Shown here: in pieces, positions 34,734 through 43,726 of the stretch
Layout of the letters: every line of letters starts with the position of its first letter
How positions within the stretch are numbered: the first letter of the stretch is position 1
Assembly (NCBI RefSeq): GCF_003732665.1
Contig: NZ_MOBP01000024.1
Coordinates: 1 to 62,644 of the forward strand
Reading direction: 5' to 3'
Length of the DNA stretch: 62,644 nucleotides
From: Pseudomonas frederiksbergensis
Lineage (GTDB): Bacteria; Pseudomonadota; Gammaproteobacteria; Pseudomonadales; Pseudomonadaceae
Made by a program: the position numbers and the translations under genes
Notes under the pieces: generated by a model
Database searches by the model: none
Seen by the model: the letters and a program-made list of their open reading frames with translations, nothing else
What the model was told of the DNA's origin: nothing

Positions 34734-37700
34734 GCCAGACCAATCGCCTGTCCAACGGCGGACGGATCGACCGCAACAAAGTGCTGAGCTTCACCTTCAA
34801 CGGCCAGGTCTACAAAGGCTTTGAAGGTGATTCCCTGGCCGCAGCCCTGCTGGCCAACGGTGTGGATATCATCGGTCGCAGCTTCAAGTATTCCCGGCCA
34901 CGAGGCATCTTCGCCGCCGGTGCCGAAGAGCCGAACGCGGTGCTGCAGATCGGCGCCACCGAAGCCACGCAGATTCCGAACGTACGCGCCACGCAACAAG
35001 CGCTGTATCAAGGTTTGGTCGCCACCAGCACCAACGGCTGGCCGAGCGTGAACAACGACATGATGGGGATTCTCGGCAAGGTCGGCGGCAAGCTGATGCC
35101 GCCGGGCTTCTACTACAAAACCTTCATGTACCCGCAATCGTTCTGGATGACCTACGAGAAGTACATTCGTAAGGCCGCCGGTCTGGGCCGCTCGCCGACC
35201 GAGAACGATCCGGACACCTACGACTACATGAACCAGCACTGCGACGTGCTGATTGTCGGCGCCGGCCCTGCTGGCCTGGCCGCTGCATTGGCCGCTGCGC
35301 GCAGCGGTGCTCGGGTGATCCTGGCTGATGAGCAGGAAGAGTTCGGCGGCAGCCTGCTTGATTCCCGGGAAAGCCTCGACGGCAAACCGGCCGTTGAGTG
35401 GGTCGCCAGCGTTATCGAAGAACTGAAAAACACCCCGGACGTGCTGCTGTTGCCCCGCGCCACGGTCAACGGTTACCACGACCATAACTTCCTGACCATT
35501 CACGAGCGCCTGACCGATCACCTCGGCGACCGCGCCCCGATTGGCCAGGTGCGTCAGCGCATCCACCGGGTCCGCGCCAAGCGTGTGGTCCTGGCGACCG
35601 GCGCTTGCGAGCGTCCACTGGTCTACGGCAACAACGACGTGCCGGGCAACATGCTGGCTGGCGCTGTGTCGACTTACGTGCGCCGTTACGGCGTGGCACC
35701 GGGCAAGAAACTGGTGCTGTCGACCAACAACGACCACGCCTACCGCGTTGCCCTGGATTGGCTCGATGCCAGCCTGCAAGTCGTCGCCATCGCCGATGCT
35801 CGCAGCAACCCGCGTGGCGCTTTGGTTGAAGAAGCCCGCGCCAAAGGCATCCGCATCCTGACCGGCAGCGCCGTGATCGAGGCTCGCGGCACCAAACGTG
35901 TGACCGCTGCTCGCATCGCCGCGATTGATGTCAAAGGCCACGCCGTCACCAGCCCTGGTGAATGGCTGGATTGCGACCTCGTTGCGACTTCCGGCGGTTA
36001 CAGCCCGGTGGTCCACTTGGCTTCGCACTTGGGCGGCAAACCGACCTGGCGTGAAGACATCCTCGGTTTCGTACCGGGCGAAGCACCGCAGAAACGCGTG
36101 TGCGTCGGTGGCATCAACGGCGTCTACGGCCTCGGCGATTCCCTGGCCGATGGTTTTGAAGGTGGCGCCCGCGCCGCCAGCGAAGCCGGTTTCGGTGTGG
36201 TCGAAGGCACCTTGCCCAAAGCCCTGAGCCGTCTCGAAGAGCCAACCCTGGCGCTGTTCCAGGTGCCCCACGAAAAGAACACCGCACGGGCGCCGAAGCA
36301 ATTCGTCGACCTGCAAAACGACGTCACCGCCGCCGCCATCGAACTGGCAACCCGCGAAGGCTTCGAGTCGGTCGAGCACGTCAAACGCTACACCGCGCTG
36401 GGCTTCGGCACCGACCAGGGCAAGCTCGGCAACGTTAACGGCCTGGCGATTGCCGCCCGTTCGCTGAACGTGACCATCCCGCAGATGGGCACCACCATGT
36501 TCCGCCCGAACTACACGCCGGTGACTTTCGGCGCTGTGGCCGGTCGTCACTGTGGGCACATCTTTGAACCGGTTCGTTTCACTGCGCTGCATCACTGGCA
36601 CGTGAAAAACGGTGCTGAATTCGAAGACGTCGGCCAGTGGAAACGCCCATGGTACTTCCCGAAAAACGGCGAAGACCTGCATGCCGCCGTCAAACGCGAA
36701 TGCAAAGCCGTGCGCGACAGCGTCGGCCTGTTGGACGCTTCGACCCTGGGCAAGATCGACATTCAAGGCCCGGATGCCCGTGAGTTCCTCAACCGCATCT
36801 ACACCAACGCCTGGACCAAGCTCGACGTGGGCAAGGCGCGCTACGGTCTGATGTGCAAAGAAGACGGCATGGTCTTCGACGACGGCGTAACCGCTTGCCT
36901 CGCCGACAACCATTTCGTGATGACCACCACCACCGGCGGCGCGGCTCGGGTGCTGCAATGGCTGGAAATCTACCAACAAACCGAATGGCCAGACCTGAAG
37001 GTGTACTTCACCTCCGTGACCGATCACTGGGCAACCATGACCCTGTCCGGGCCGAACAGCCGCAAGCTGCTCAGCGAAGTCACCGACATTGATCTGACCA
37101 ATGAAGCGTTCCCGTTCATGACCTGGAAAGAAGGCCTGGTCGGCGGCGTGCCGGCGCGGGTGTTCCGGATCTCGTTTACCGGTGAGCTGTCGTACGAAGT
37201 CAACGTGCAGGCCGACTATGCGATGGGCGTTCTGGAAAAAATCGCCGAGGCCGGCAAGCAGTACAACCTGACGCCGTACGGCACCGAGACCATGCACATC
37301 CTGCGGGCCGAGAAGGGTTTCATCATCGTCGGCCAAGACACCGACGGCTCGATGACCCCGGACGACTTGAACATGGGCTGGTGTGTCGGTCGCACCAAAC
37401 CGTTCTCGTGGATCGGCCAGCGTGGCATGAACCGCGAAGACTGCGTGCGTGATCAACGCAAGCAGTTGGTGGGCCTGAAGCCGATCGATCCGACCAAATG
37501 GCTGCCGGAGGGGGCGCAACTGGTGTTCAACACCAAGCAAACCATCCCGATGACCATGGTCGGTCACGTGACCTCCAGCTACTTGCACAACTCCCTTGGC
37601 TATTCGTTTGCCATGGGCGTGGTCAAGGGCGGTTTGAAGCGCATCGGTGAGCGGGTGTTCGCACCGTTGGCCGATGGCAGCGTGATCGAGGCGGAGATTG

Positions 37701-37747
37701 TTACTTCGGTGTTCTTCGATCCGAAGGGTGATCGCCAGAACATTTAA
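34730..37747 (+). CDS. soxA: Sarcosine oxidase alpha subunit
   Basis: This 1005-aa subunit has an N-terminal 2Fe-2S-like fold (KVLSFTFNGQVYKGFEGDSLAAALLANG), a NAD/FAD-binding domain with CDVLIVGAGPAGLAAALAAARSG (about 169-191), and a C-terminal GcvT/aminomethyltransferase domain (about 600-1000) that binds tetrahydrofolate and makes 5,10-methylene-THF. It is translationally coupled to soxD. A REP pair separates it from soxG. Confidence 0.96.
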   Translation: MSQTNRLSNGGRIDRNKVLSFTFNGQVYKGFEGDSLAAALLANGVDIIGRSFKYSRPRGIFAAGAEEPNAVLQIGATEATQIPNVRATQQALYQGLVATSTNGWPSVNNDMMGILGKVGGKLMPPGFYYKTFMYPQSFWMTYEKYIRKAAGLGRSPTENDPDTYDYMNQHCDVLIVGAGPAGLAAALAAARSGARVILADEQEEFGGSLLDSRESLDGKPAVEWVASVIEELKNTPDVLLLPRATVNGYHDHNFLTIHERLTDHLGDRAPIGQVRQRIHRVRAKRVVLATGACERPLVYGNNDVPGNMLAGAVSTYVRRYGVAPGKKLVLSTNNDHAYRVALDWLDASLQVVAIADARSNPRGALVEEARAKGIRILTGSAVIEARGTKRVTAARIAAIDVKGHAVTSPGEWLDCDLVATSGGYSPVVHLASHLGGKPTWREDILGFVPGEAPQKRVCVGGINGVYGLGDSLADGFEGGARAASEAGFGVVEGTLPKALSRLEEPTLALFQVPHEKNTARAPKQFVDLQNDVTAAAIELATREGFESVEHVKRYTALGFGTDQGKLGNVNGLAIAARSLNVTIPQMGTTMFRPNYTPVTFGAVAGRHCGHIFEPVRFTALHHWHVKNGAEFEDVGQWKRPWYFPKNGEDLHAAVKRECKAVRDSVGLLDASTLGKIDIQGPDAREFLNRIYTNAWTKLDVGKARYGLMCKEDGMVFDDGVTACLADNHFVMTTTTGGAARVLQWLEIYQQTEWPDLKVYFTSVTDHWATMTLSGPNSRKLLSEVTDIDLTNEAFPFMTWKEGLVGGVPARVFRISFTGELSYEVNVQADYAMGVLEKIAEAGKQYNLTPYGTETMHILRAEKGFIIVGQDTDGSMTPDDLNMGWCVGRTKPFSWIGQRGMNREDCVRDQRKQLVGLKPIDPTKWLPEGAQLVFNTKQTIPMTMVGHVTSSYLHNSLGYSFAMGVVKGGLKRIGERVFAPLADGSVIEAEIVTSVFFDPKGDRQNI

Positions 37748-37776
37748 TTCGCCTCGGGTGCTGTGGGCGGGCTGCT

Positions 37777-37843
37777 ATTCGCGAGCAAGCCCGCTCCCAC
37801 AGGGGAACGCGGTCGAATGTGGGAGCGGGCTTGCTCGCGAAGG
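37777..37843. repeat. REP pair inside the sox operon
   Basis: Two inverted cores ~20 bp apart lie in the 152-bp soxA-soxG gap. The soxG reading frame is open into the right core. Confidence 0.92.
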
Positions 37844-37899
37844 CGCCGGACCAGCCACCACAAAGGCCGGAACCAACAGAATTCAGGAACAGGTGCTTT

Positions 37900-38532
37900 A
37901 TGACCACAGCCAATGTTTACCAACAACGCCCAACCACCGGGGCCAAGGCCGAGTCGTCGCTGCATCACGCCGACCTCGCCAGCCTCGTGGGCAAGGGCCG
38001 TAAAAACGCCGGCGTGATCGTGCGTGAGAAAAAACTCCTCGGCCACCTGACCATTCGTGGCGATGGCCACGATGCCGCGTTCAGCGCCGGCGTGCACAAG
38101 GCCCTGGGCATCGAATTGCCGGGCGCGTTGAGCGTCATCGTCAAAGGCGAAACCAGCCTGCAATGGATGGGGCCGGATGAGTGGTTGCTGATCGTGCCGA
38201 CCGGCGAAGAATTCGCCGCCGAGCAAAAGCTGCGTGAAGCGCTGGGCGATTTGCACATCCAGATCGTCAACGTCAGCGGCGGCCAGCAGATCCTCGAACT
38301 GAGCGGCCCGAACGTGCGCCAGGTGCTGATGAAATCCACCAGCTACGACGTGCATCCGAACAGCTTCCCGGTGGGCAAGGCTGTCGGCACGGTGTTCGCC
38401 AAGTCGCAACTTGTGATTCGCCACACCGCTGAAGACACCTGGGAACTGCTGATCCGTCGCAGCTTCTCGGATTACTGGTGGTTGTGGTTGCAGGATGCGG
38501 CCGCCGAATACGGGCTTAGCGTTCAGGCCTGA
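37900..38532 (+). CDS. soxG: Sarcosine oxidase gamma subunit
   Basis: This 210-aa subunit completes the heterotetramer. The start MTTANVYQQRPTTGAKAESSL is used because upstream in-frame codons are REP sequence. Family marks are WMGPDEWLLIVPTGEE (about 86-101) and RSFSDYWWLWLQDAA at the C-terminus. It may be expressed less than soxBDA if the upstream REP hairpin limits read-through. Confidence 0.94.
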   Translation: MTTANVYQQRPTTGAKAESSLHHADLASLVGKGRKNAGVIVREKKLLGHLTIRGDGHDAAFSAGVHKALGIELPGALSVIVKGETSLQWMGPDEWLLIVPTGEEFAAEQKLREALGDLHIQIVNVSGGQQILELSGPNVRQVLMKSTSYDVHPNSFPVGKAVGTVFAKSQLVIRHTAEDTWELLIRRSFSDYWWLWLQDAAAEYGLSVQA

Positions 38533-38548
38533 TGGATGATCGTTCCCA

Positions 38549-38685
38549 CCTGTGGCGAGGGGGCTTGCCCCCGTTGGGCTGCGCAGCAGCCCCAAATCCT
38601 CAAGACGCGGTTTGACTGACACACCGCGTTTGCCGGTTTTACGACTGCTTCGCAGCCGAACGGGGGCAAGCCCCCTCGCCACAGG
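38549..38685. repeat. REP palindrome of the GTGGCGAGGGGGCTTGCCCC class, soxG-purU gap
   Basis: Outer arms GTGGCGAGGGGGCTTGCCCC / GGGGCAAGCCCCCTCGCCAC. The inner pair is built on GCAGCAGCCCC / GACTGCTTCGCAGCC. Confidence 0.9.
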
Positions 38686-38729
38686 TCTTCGCAGTCGCGT
38701 TGGTATTTTCGAACAGGAGTCACCGCACT

Positions 38730-39587
38730 ATGAGCCGCGCCCCAGACACATGGATTCTGACCGCCGACTGCCCAAGCGTCCTCGGCACCGTGGATGCGGT
38801 GACCCGCTTTCTGTTCGAGCAGGGCTGCTACGTCACCGAGCACCACTCTTTCGATGACCGGCTCTCGGGCCGATTCTTCATTCGCGTGGAATTCCGTCAA
38901 CCCGACGGCTTCGACGAACAAGCCTTCCGCGCCGGCCTCGAAGAACGGGGCAAAGCCTTCGGCATGATCTTCGAGCTGACCCCGCCGAACTACCGGCCAA
39001 AAGTGGTGATCATGGTCTCCAAGGCCGATCACTGCCTCAACGATTTGCTCTACCGCCAGCGCATCGGCCAGTTGTCCATGGACGTCGCCGCCGTGGTCTC
39101 CAACCACCCGGACCTCAAGCCGTTGGCCGACTGGCACCAGATTCCGTACTACCACTTCCCCCTCGACCCCAACGACAAGCCGTCGCAGGAGCGTCAGGTG
39201 TTGCAAGTGATCGAAGAGTCCGGCGCCGAACTGGTGATCCTTGCCCGTTACATGCAGGTTCTGTCGCCGGAGCTGTGCCGCAAACTCGACGGCAAAGCGA
39301 TCAACATCCACCACTCCCTGCTGCCGGGTTTCAAGGGCGCCAAGCCCTATCACCAGGCCTACAACAAGGGCGTGAAACTGGTCGGCGCGACCGCGCACTA
39401 CATCAACAACGACCTGGACGAAGGCCCGATCATCGCCCAAGGCGTGGAGGTGGTGGACCACAGTCACTACCCGGAAGATTTGATCGCCAAGGGGCGGGAT
39501 ATTGAAGGGCTGACCCTGGCGCGGGCGGTTGGGTATCACATTGAGAGGCGAGTGTTTTTGAACGCCAATCGCACGGTCGTTCTTTAG
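38730..39587 (+). CDS. purU: Formyltetrahydrofolate deformylase
   Basis: This 285-aa enzyme hydrolyses 10-formyl-THF to formate and THF, recycling folate loaded by sarcosine oxidation. An N-terminal ACT domain (about 8-85) is followed by a formyltransferase-like catalytic domain with NIHHSLLPGFKGAKPYHQAY (about 192-211) and the catalytic Asp region LDEGPII. The start MSRAPDTWILTADC follows AGGAGT. This is the sox-linked copy (PA5420 equivalent). Confidence 0.94.
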   Translation: MSRAPDTWILTADCPSVLGTVDAVTRFLFEQGCYVTEHHSFDDRLSGRFFIRVEFRQPDGFDEQAFRAGLEERGKAFGMIFELTPPNYRPKVVIMVSKADHCLNDLLYRQRIGQLSMDVAAVVSNHPDLKPLADWHQIPYYHFPLDPNDKPSQERQVLQVIEESGAELVILARYMQVLSPELCRKLDGKAINIHHSLLPGFKGAKPYHQAYNKGVKLVGATAHYINNDLDEGPIIAQGVEVVDHSHYPEDLIAKGRDIEGLTLARAVGYHIERRVFLNANRTVVL

Positions 39588-39592
39588 GACGC

Positions 39593-39686
39593 CTTCGCGA
39601 GCAAGCCCGCTCCCACAGGGGATTTGTGTCGTACACAAAACCTGAATTCACCCTAAACCCATGTGGGAGCGGGCTTGCTCGCGAAG
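39593..39686. repeat. REPIN between purU and fdhA
   Basis: Inverted cores at the ends. The linker contains GATTTGTGTCGTACACAAAACC, one of the recurring TTTGTG linker motifs. Confidence 0.9.
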
Positions 39687-39794
39687 AGGCCCGCACAAAC
39701 AACGCAAAAAGACACAAGCACAACCAGAGCAATCAACGCGCCGCCGCTCCATGGCGACGCGACCGCTACATAAAAACAACAGCGAGGTGAAAGC

Positions 39795-40994
39795 ATGTCT
39801 GGCAATCGTGGTGTGGTGTATCTCGGCGCTGGCAAGGTCGAAGTACAGAAAATCGAATATCCGAAGATGCAGGACCCGCGTGGCAGGAAGATCAACCACG
39901 CCGTCATCCTGCGCGTGGTTTCCACCAACATCTGTGGTTCCGACCAGCATATGGTGCGCGGTCGTACCACTGCTCAAACCGGTCTGGTTCTGGGTCACGA
40001 AATCACTGGTGAAGTGATCGAGAAGGGCAGCGACGTCGAGAACCTGCAAATCGGCGACCTGGTGTCCGTACCGTTCAACGTGGCTTGCGGGCGCTGCCGT
40101 TCCTGCAAAGAGATGCACACCGGTGTCTGCCTGAGCGTCAATCCGGCCCGTCCCGGCGGAGCTTACGGTTATGTCGACATGGGTGACTGGACCGGCGGCC
40201 AGGCTGAATACGCGCTGGTGCCGTACGCCGACTTCAACCTGCTGAAACTGCCGGACCGTGATCGTGCGATGGAAAAAATCCGCGACCTGACCTGCCTCTC
40301 AGACATCCTGCCGACCGGTTACCACGGTGCCGTGACGGCGGGCGTTGGTCCGGGCAGCACGGTGTACATCGCGGGTGCCGGCCCGGTGGGTCTGGCGGCG
40401 GCTGCTTCCGCTCGCCTGCTGGGCGCGGCGGTGGTGATCATCGGTGACGTCAACCCGGTCCGTTTGGCGCATGCCAAGGCCCAGGGTTTCGAAATCGCCG
40501 ATCTGTCCCTGGACACGCCGCTGCACGAGCAAATCGCTGCACTGCTGGGCGAGCCGGAAGTGGATTGCGCCGTCGACGCCGTAGGCTTCGAAGCACGCGG
40601 CCACGGCCATGACGGCGTGAAACACGAGGCTCCGGCCACCGTGCTCAACTCGCTGATGGGCGTAGTTCGCGTGGCCGGCAAAATCGGTATTCCGGGCCTG
40701 TACGTGACGGAAGACCCGGGTGCCGTGGACGCCGCCGCGAAAATGGGCAGCCTGAGCATCCGTTTCGGCCTCGGCTGGGCCAAATCCCACAGCTTCCACA
40801 CCGGCCAAACCCCGGTGATGAAGTACAACCGCCAGTTGATGCAGGCGATCATGTGGGACCGTATCCACATTGCCGACATCGTCGGCGTGGAAGTCATCAG
40901 CCTCGATGACGCGCCCCGTGGCTACGGCGAGTTCGACGCCGGCGTACCGAAGAAGTTTGTGATCGACCCGCACAAGTTGTTCAGCGCGGCTTAA
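39795..40994 (+). CDS. fdhA: Glutathione-independent formaldehyde dehydrogenase
   Basis: This 399-aa zinc-dependent medium-chain dehydrogenase oxidises the formaldehyde released by GbcAB, DgcAB and Sox. Catalytic zinc ligands lie in NICGSDQHMV and GHEITGEV; the structural zinc lobe is CGRCRSCKEMHTGVC (about 97-111). The NAD-binding motif is YIAGAGPVGLAAAASARLLGA. Start with AGGTGAAAGC upstream. It is followed by a clear terminator and matches PA5421. Confidence 0.95.
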   Translation: MSGNRGVVYLGAGKVEVQKIEYPKMQDPRGRKINHAVILRVVSTNICGSDQHMVRGRTTAQTGLVLGHEITGEVIEKGSDVENLQIGDLVSVPFNVACGRCRSCKEMHTGVCLSVNPARPGGAYGYVDMGDWTGGQAEYALVPYADFNLLKLPDRDRAMEKIRDLTCLSDILPTGYHGAVTAGVGPGSTVYIAGAGPVGLAAAASARLLGAAVVIIGDVNPVRLAHAKAQGFEIADLSLDTPLHEQIAALLGEPEVDCAVDAVGFEARGHGHDGVKHEAPATVLNSLMGVVRVAGKIGIPGLYVTEDPGAVDAAAKMGSLSIRFGLGWAKSHSFHTGQTPVMKYNRQLMQAIMWDRIHIADIVGVEVISLDDAPRGYGEFDAGVPKKFVIDPHKLFSAA

Positions 40995-41008
40995 GTTTCA
41001 CTCATTAA

Positions 41009-41041
41009 AGGGCAACCCTCGGGTTGCCCTTCTCATTTTCA
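41009..41041 (+). terminator. Rho-independent terminator after fdhA
   Basis: AAGGGCAACC pairs with GGTTGCCCTT over a short CTCG loop, followed by a T-rich tail. Confidence 0.88.
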
Positions 41042-41051
41042 AATAAACGAT

Positions 41052-41354
41052 CTATTTGAATTCGCACTTACTGGCGTCATCGCCGGCGCATTGATCGCCG
41101 TTCCAATTGTCTCCAATAGCCTGGACAGGATGTCCGAGCCTGAGACCGACTGAAGCGCCTTCGTCGTCAGTACCGTCATATCGGCAGATGGCCACTGACT
41201 TGGCGCTATCTTTGTCTTTAAGGAGCACTGAGGTGAACTTGAACTCAGTGGCATTTTGAGAACTGCTAACGGTGACCGTCGGGCAAGTTGCGGCATAAGC
41301 GGTGCTCATCATGGCAAAGCACATAACGGCACCTGCAACAAATTTCAGCTTCAT
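41052..41354 (-). CDS. Small secreted protein of unknown function
   Basis: This 100-aa protein has a signal peptide (MKLKFVAGAVMCFAMMSTAYA, cleavage near residue 21). The mature ~79 residues contain four Cys (TCPT, ICRY, QCAG, KCEF), likely two periplasmic disulfides, and the sequence ICRYDGTDDEGASVGLRLG. It may belong to a DUF3757-like group, but I am not certain. It is somewhat AT-richer than its neighbours, monocistronic, and convergent with fdhA across the terminator. Confidence 0.65.
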   Translation of the reverse strand: MKLKFVAGAVMCFAMMSTAYAATCPTVTVSSSQNATEFKFTSVLLKDKDSAKSVAICRYDGTDDEGASVGLRLGHPVQAIGDNWNGDQCAGDDASKCEFK

Positions 41355-41482
41355 GCTTTTTACTCCATTTCATAACTTGGAGTTCCTATTCTTGCTACGT
41401 CGTGAATAACCGTGAACTGTCAGTTCTGACAGTTAATTAGATGCGTTCGCTATGAACGAAAAGTTTTTAATGCTCAGCCTTG

Positions 41483-42157
41483 CTATAGAGCTGCCAATGC
41501 GCCCTGGTAAAGCACCGGCCCCGTCGGTTGCCCGGTCGGCGAGCCGCCCTTGGGCTCCAGGCTCACCGCCAACGCAATCGGCTTGCCGATCAGCGCCTTC
41601 TGCGCATCGCTCAGCTCAACCTTGCCTTTGCCGCCCGCCGGAATCACGCCGAGGGAAATCGGTTTGCCGTCCGCCGGTATCGCCCACAGCTCCAGGCTGC
41701 GTCCCGGATCAACCGCAGCCAACTTCAGCGGCTCGACGTTCAGGAAATTCCCGTGGGCTTCAACTTTCAACGCAGGTTGTGCGTCGGCGCTCAGCAATGT
41801 GGCGCTGTAACGGGCCTCATCGCGGTTGTAGAGCATGCTCAGGAATACGATCAGCAGCAGCGAACAAAGCGCCGCTGTCACCCGCGTCCAGGACCAGAAT
41901 GAACGCTTCTCGGGCACATGCAGCACTTGCGGTTCGATTCGTGCGGTGATGCCTTCCCACACATGTTCCGGCACCGGTTGCTCGGGCAGCGACTCGGTCA
42001 AACTCACCAGGCTGTCCTGCCAGTGCGCCAGTTCTGCGCGCAGGGCCGCGTCTTCCAGTAACAACTGTTCAAAACGTCGACGGGCCGCCGTCGGCATCAG
42101 GCCGATGGCGTAGTCGGCGGCGAGGGCGCGGCGCAGGGGCGGGGTCTGGTAGTTCAT
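41483..42157 (-). CDS. Anti-sigma factor (RskA family)
   Basis: This 224-aa membrane protein has a cytoplasmic zinc-less anti-sigma domain (about 1-90; LAADYAIGLMPTAARRRFEQLL), one transmembrane helix (about 95-112; VTAALCSLLLIVFLSMLY) and a periplasmic RskA domain (SLELWAIPADGKPISLGVIPAGGKGKVEL). It would hold the adjacent sigma factor inactive until a periplasmic signal triggers proteolysis. Its start overlaps the sigma gene end by 4 bp. Confidence 0.87.
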   Translation of the reverse strand: MNYQTPPLRRALAADYAIGLMPTAARRRFEQLLLEDAALRAELAHWQDSLVSLTESLPEQPVPEHVWEGITARIEPQVLHVPEKRSFWSWTRVTAALCSLLLIVFLSMLYNRDEARYSATLLSADAQPALKVEAHGNFLNVEPLKLAAVDPGRSLELWAIPADGKPISLGVIPAGGKGKVELSDAQKALIGKPIALAVSLEPKGGSPTGQPTGPVLYQGALAAL

Positions 42158-42780
42158 GATTCAAGGCACCTGCGCAGGCGTTCCATGCCACGGCGGATCC
42201 AGGATTTCACCGAGCCCAGCGGCGCGGACAGGTGTTCGGCCAGTTCAGAACAGGACAGCCCTTGAAAGTAGGCGACGGTAATCGATTGGCGCTGCATGCC
42301 TTCGAGGCTGTCCAGGCAGCGGTTCAGCGCGTTGGCTTCGCGGCGGCTATTGAGTAATTCGTGGGCCGAGGGACTTTCATCCACCAACGCCAGTTCTTCC
42401 AGATCGGTCAGCGGCCGGTCGCGGTGTTTGCGCAACTGATCGATGGCCTGGTTGCGGGTGATGTTGATCATCCAGGTCAGCGGTGCCGACAGGTGCGATT
42501 CATAGCGCGAGGCGTTGTTCCAGATGCGCACGAAGCTTTCCTGCAACACCTCTTCGGCCAGCTCATGGTGACCCATGAAACGCAGGGCGACACCGTACAG
42601 GCGCGGGCCGACGCTACGGTACAACGTCTCGAACGCGCGGCGGTCCCCCAGAGAGCACTGGGCCAGAAGCTGCCGGAGCTGATCGGTGTCGGCGATGGCA
42701 ATAACGGTTCTCCAGGCAATCGAGGGAGCGACGGTGGACTGCGAAGAGGTTAGTCCACGGCGCGCAGTTGTTCCATTCAC
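42154..42780 (-). CDS. ECF RNA polymerase sigma factor (SigK-like)
   Basis: This 208-aa protein has sigma2 (FETLYRSVGPRLYGVALRFMGHHELAEEVLQESFVRIW) and sigma4 (QRQSITVAYFQGLSCSELAEHLSAPLGSVKSWIRRGMERLR) domains. The GTG start at 42780 has GAGG at 9-nt spacing. Pairing with an RskA protein and a fasciclin protein is the classic SigK/RskA/Mpt70-like arrangement. It lies 55 bp behind the fasciclin gene and is probably co-transcribed with it. Confidence 0.88.
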   Translation of the reverse strand: MNGTTARRGLTSSQSTVAPSIAWRTVIAIADTDQLRQLLAQCSLGDRRAFETLYRSVGPRLYGVALRFMGHHELAEEVLQESFVRIWNNASRYESHLSAPLTWMINITRNQAIDQLRKHRDRPLTDLEELALVDESPSAHELLNSRREANALNRCLDSLEGMQRQSITVAYFQGLSCSELAEHLSAPLGSVKSWIRRGMERLRRCLES

Positions 42781-42801
42781 GGGCGGACACCTCGGGAAAA
42801 T

Positions 42802-42826
42802 GCCGGCCCCGATGCGCAGGGCCGGC
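42802..42826 (-). other. Intercistronic hairpin between the fasciclin and sigma genes
   Basis: GCCGGCCC and GGGCCGGC are perfect 8-bp arms. On the minus strand they are followed by ATTTTCCC, so this could partly terminate transcription and lower sigma expression relative to fasciclin. Confidence 0.55.
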
Positions 42827-42835
42827 GAGCACGGC

Positions 42836-43429
42836 CTAACCTTTGGGCATCAGTACTTTGTCGATGACCTGAATCACGCCATTGGACTGATACACGTCGT
42901 AGGTGGTGATGTCGGCGACATCGCCTTTTTCATCCTTGAGCGTGATGTTGTGCGGGCCGTTCATCATCACCCACAACTTGCCACCGGCGACGGTGGTGAG
43001 TTCGGCCTTGCCGCCACCGGCCTTGATCTTCGCGGCCAGGGTCATCATGTCGAGTTTGCCGGCGACGACGTGGTAGGTGAGGAGCTTGGTCAGAGTGGCT
43101 TTGTTCTCGGGTTTGAGCAGCGTATCCACCGTGCCGGCGGGCAGGGCGGTGAACGCCGAGTTGACCGGGGCGAACACGGTGAACGGGCCTTTGCCTTTGA
43201 GGGTATCGACCAGACCGGCGGCTTTGACCGCAGCCACCAGGGTGGTGTGGTCGGCGGAGTTCACCGCGTTATCGACGATGTCCTTGTTCGGCAGCATGCT
43301 TTGGCCGCCGACCATGACAGTGTCGTGGCTCATGTCTGCCGCTTGTACGCTGTTGAGGGCGAATCCGCCGCCAAGGGTCAGGGTCAGCAGGCTGGCAATC
43401 AACGGGGTTTTGATCGAAGTGCGTTTCAT
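42836..43429 (-). CDS. Secreted fasciclin-domain protein
   Basis: This 197-aa exported protein has a signal peptide (MKRTSIKTPLIASLLTLTLGGGFALNSVQA) and one FAS1 domain (about 48-195) with GPFTVFAPVNSAFTALP and LTYHVVAGKLD as the H1 and YH motifs. FAS1 proteins act in adhesion or matrix contact, and in SigK systems they are the main regulon product. It precedes the sigma and anti-sigma genes on the same strand. Confidence 0.9.
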   Translation of the reverse strand: MKRTSIKTPLIASLLTLTLGGGFALNSVQAADMSHDTVMVGGQSMLPNKDIVDNAVNSADHTTLVAAVKAAGLVDTLKGKGPFTVFAPVNSAFTALPAGTVDTLLKPENKATLTKLLTYHVVAGKLDMMTLAAKIKAGGGKAELTTVAGGKLWVMMNGPHNITLKDEKGDVADITTYDVYQSNGVIQVIDKVLMPKG

Positions 43430-43480
43430 GGTGGTGATCCTTGTGGGGAGAATCGGCCAGGAGTGTCTGTCCGTGCTTGA

Positions 43481-43508
43481 TATACGCGGCGGGGTCTAGA
43501 CTGGATGC
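43481..43508 (-). promoter_or_regulatory. Candidate ECF (SigK-type) promoter for the fasciclin operon
   Basis: On the minus strand, GCATCC (43508-43503) is followed after 16 bp by CGTATA (43486-43481), ~50 bp before the fasciclin start. This resembles the CCATCC-N16/17-CCGAAT form known for mycobacterial SigK. The match is by eye. Confidence 0.35.
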
Positions 43509-43542
43509 ACACCAAGAAACTCTTTTATTGGCGGCCACGATT

Positions 43543-43637
43543 CCTGTGGGAGCGGGCTTGCTCGCGAAGGCGTCGTGTCAGTCAACGTATGTATTGAATG
43601 TCAGTCCTCCTTCGCGAGCAAGCCCGCTCCCACAGGG
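43543..43637. repeat. REPIN between the fasciclin and DUF2780 genes
   Basis: Inverted GTGGGAGCGGGCTTGCTCGCGAAG cores, in the divergent promoter interval. Confidence 0.92.
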
Positions 43638-43726
43638 GGTTGGGAACATTCCCCGGGGATGTCAGTCGAACGCACAGTTTTTTGCCGCCCATGGGTGGGC
43701 GGTTTCTGCCTAAAGAGGTTGTCTGG

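Noticed and set aside
34649..37588. A 979-codon minus-strand frame opposite soxA
   Set aside because: It is a shadow of soxA with the same composition bias. soxA itself has complete domains and operon overlaps.
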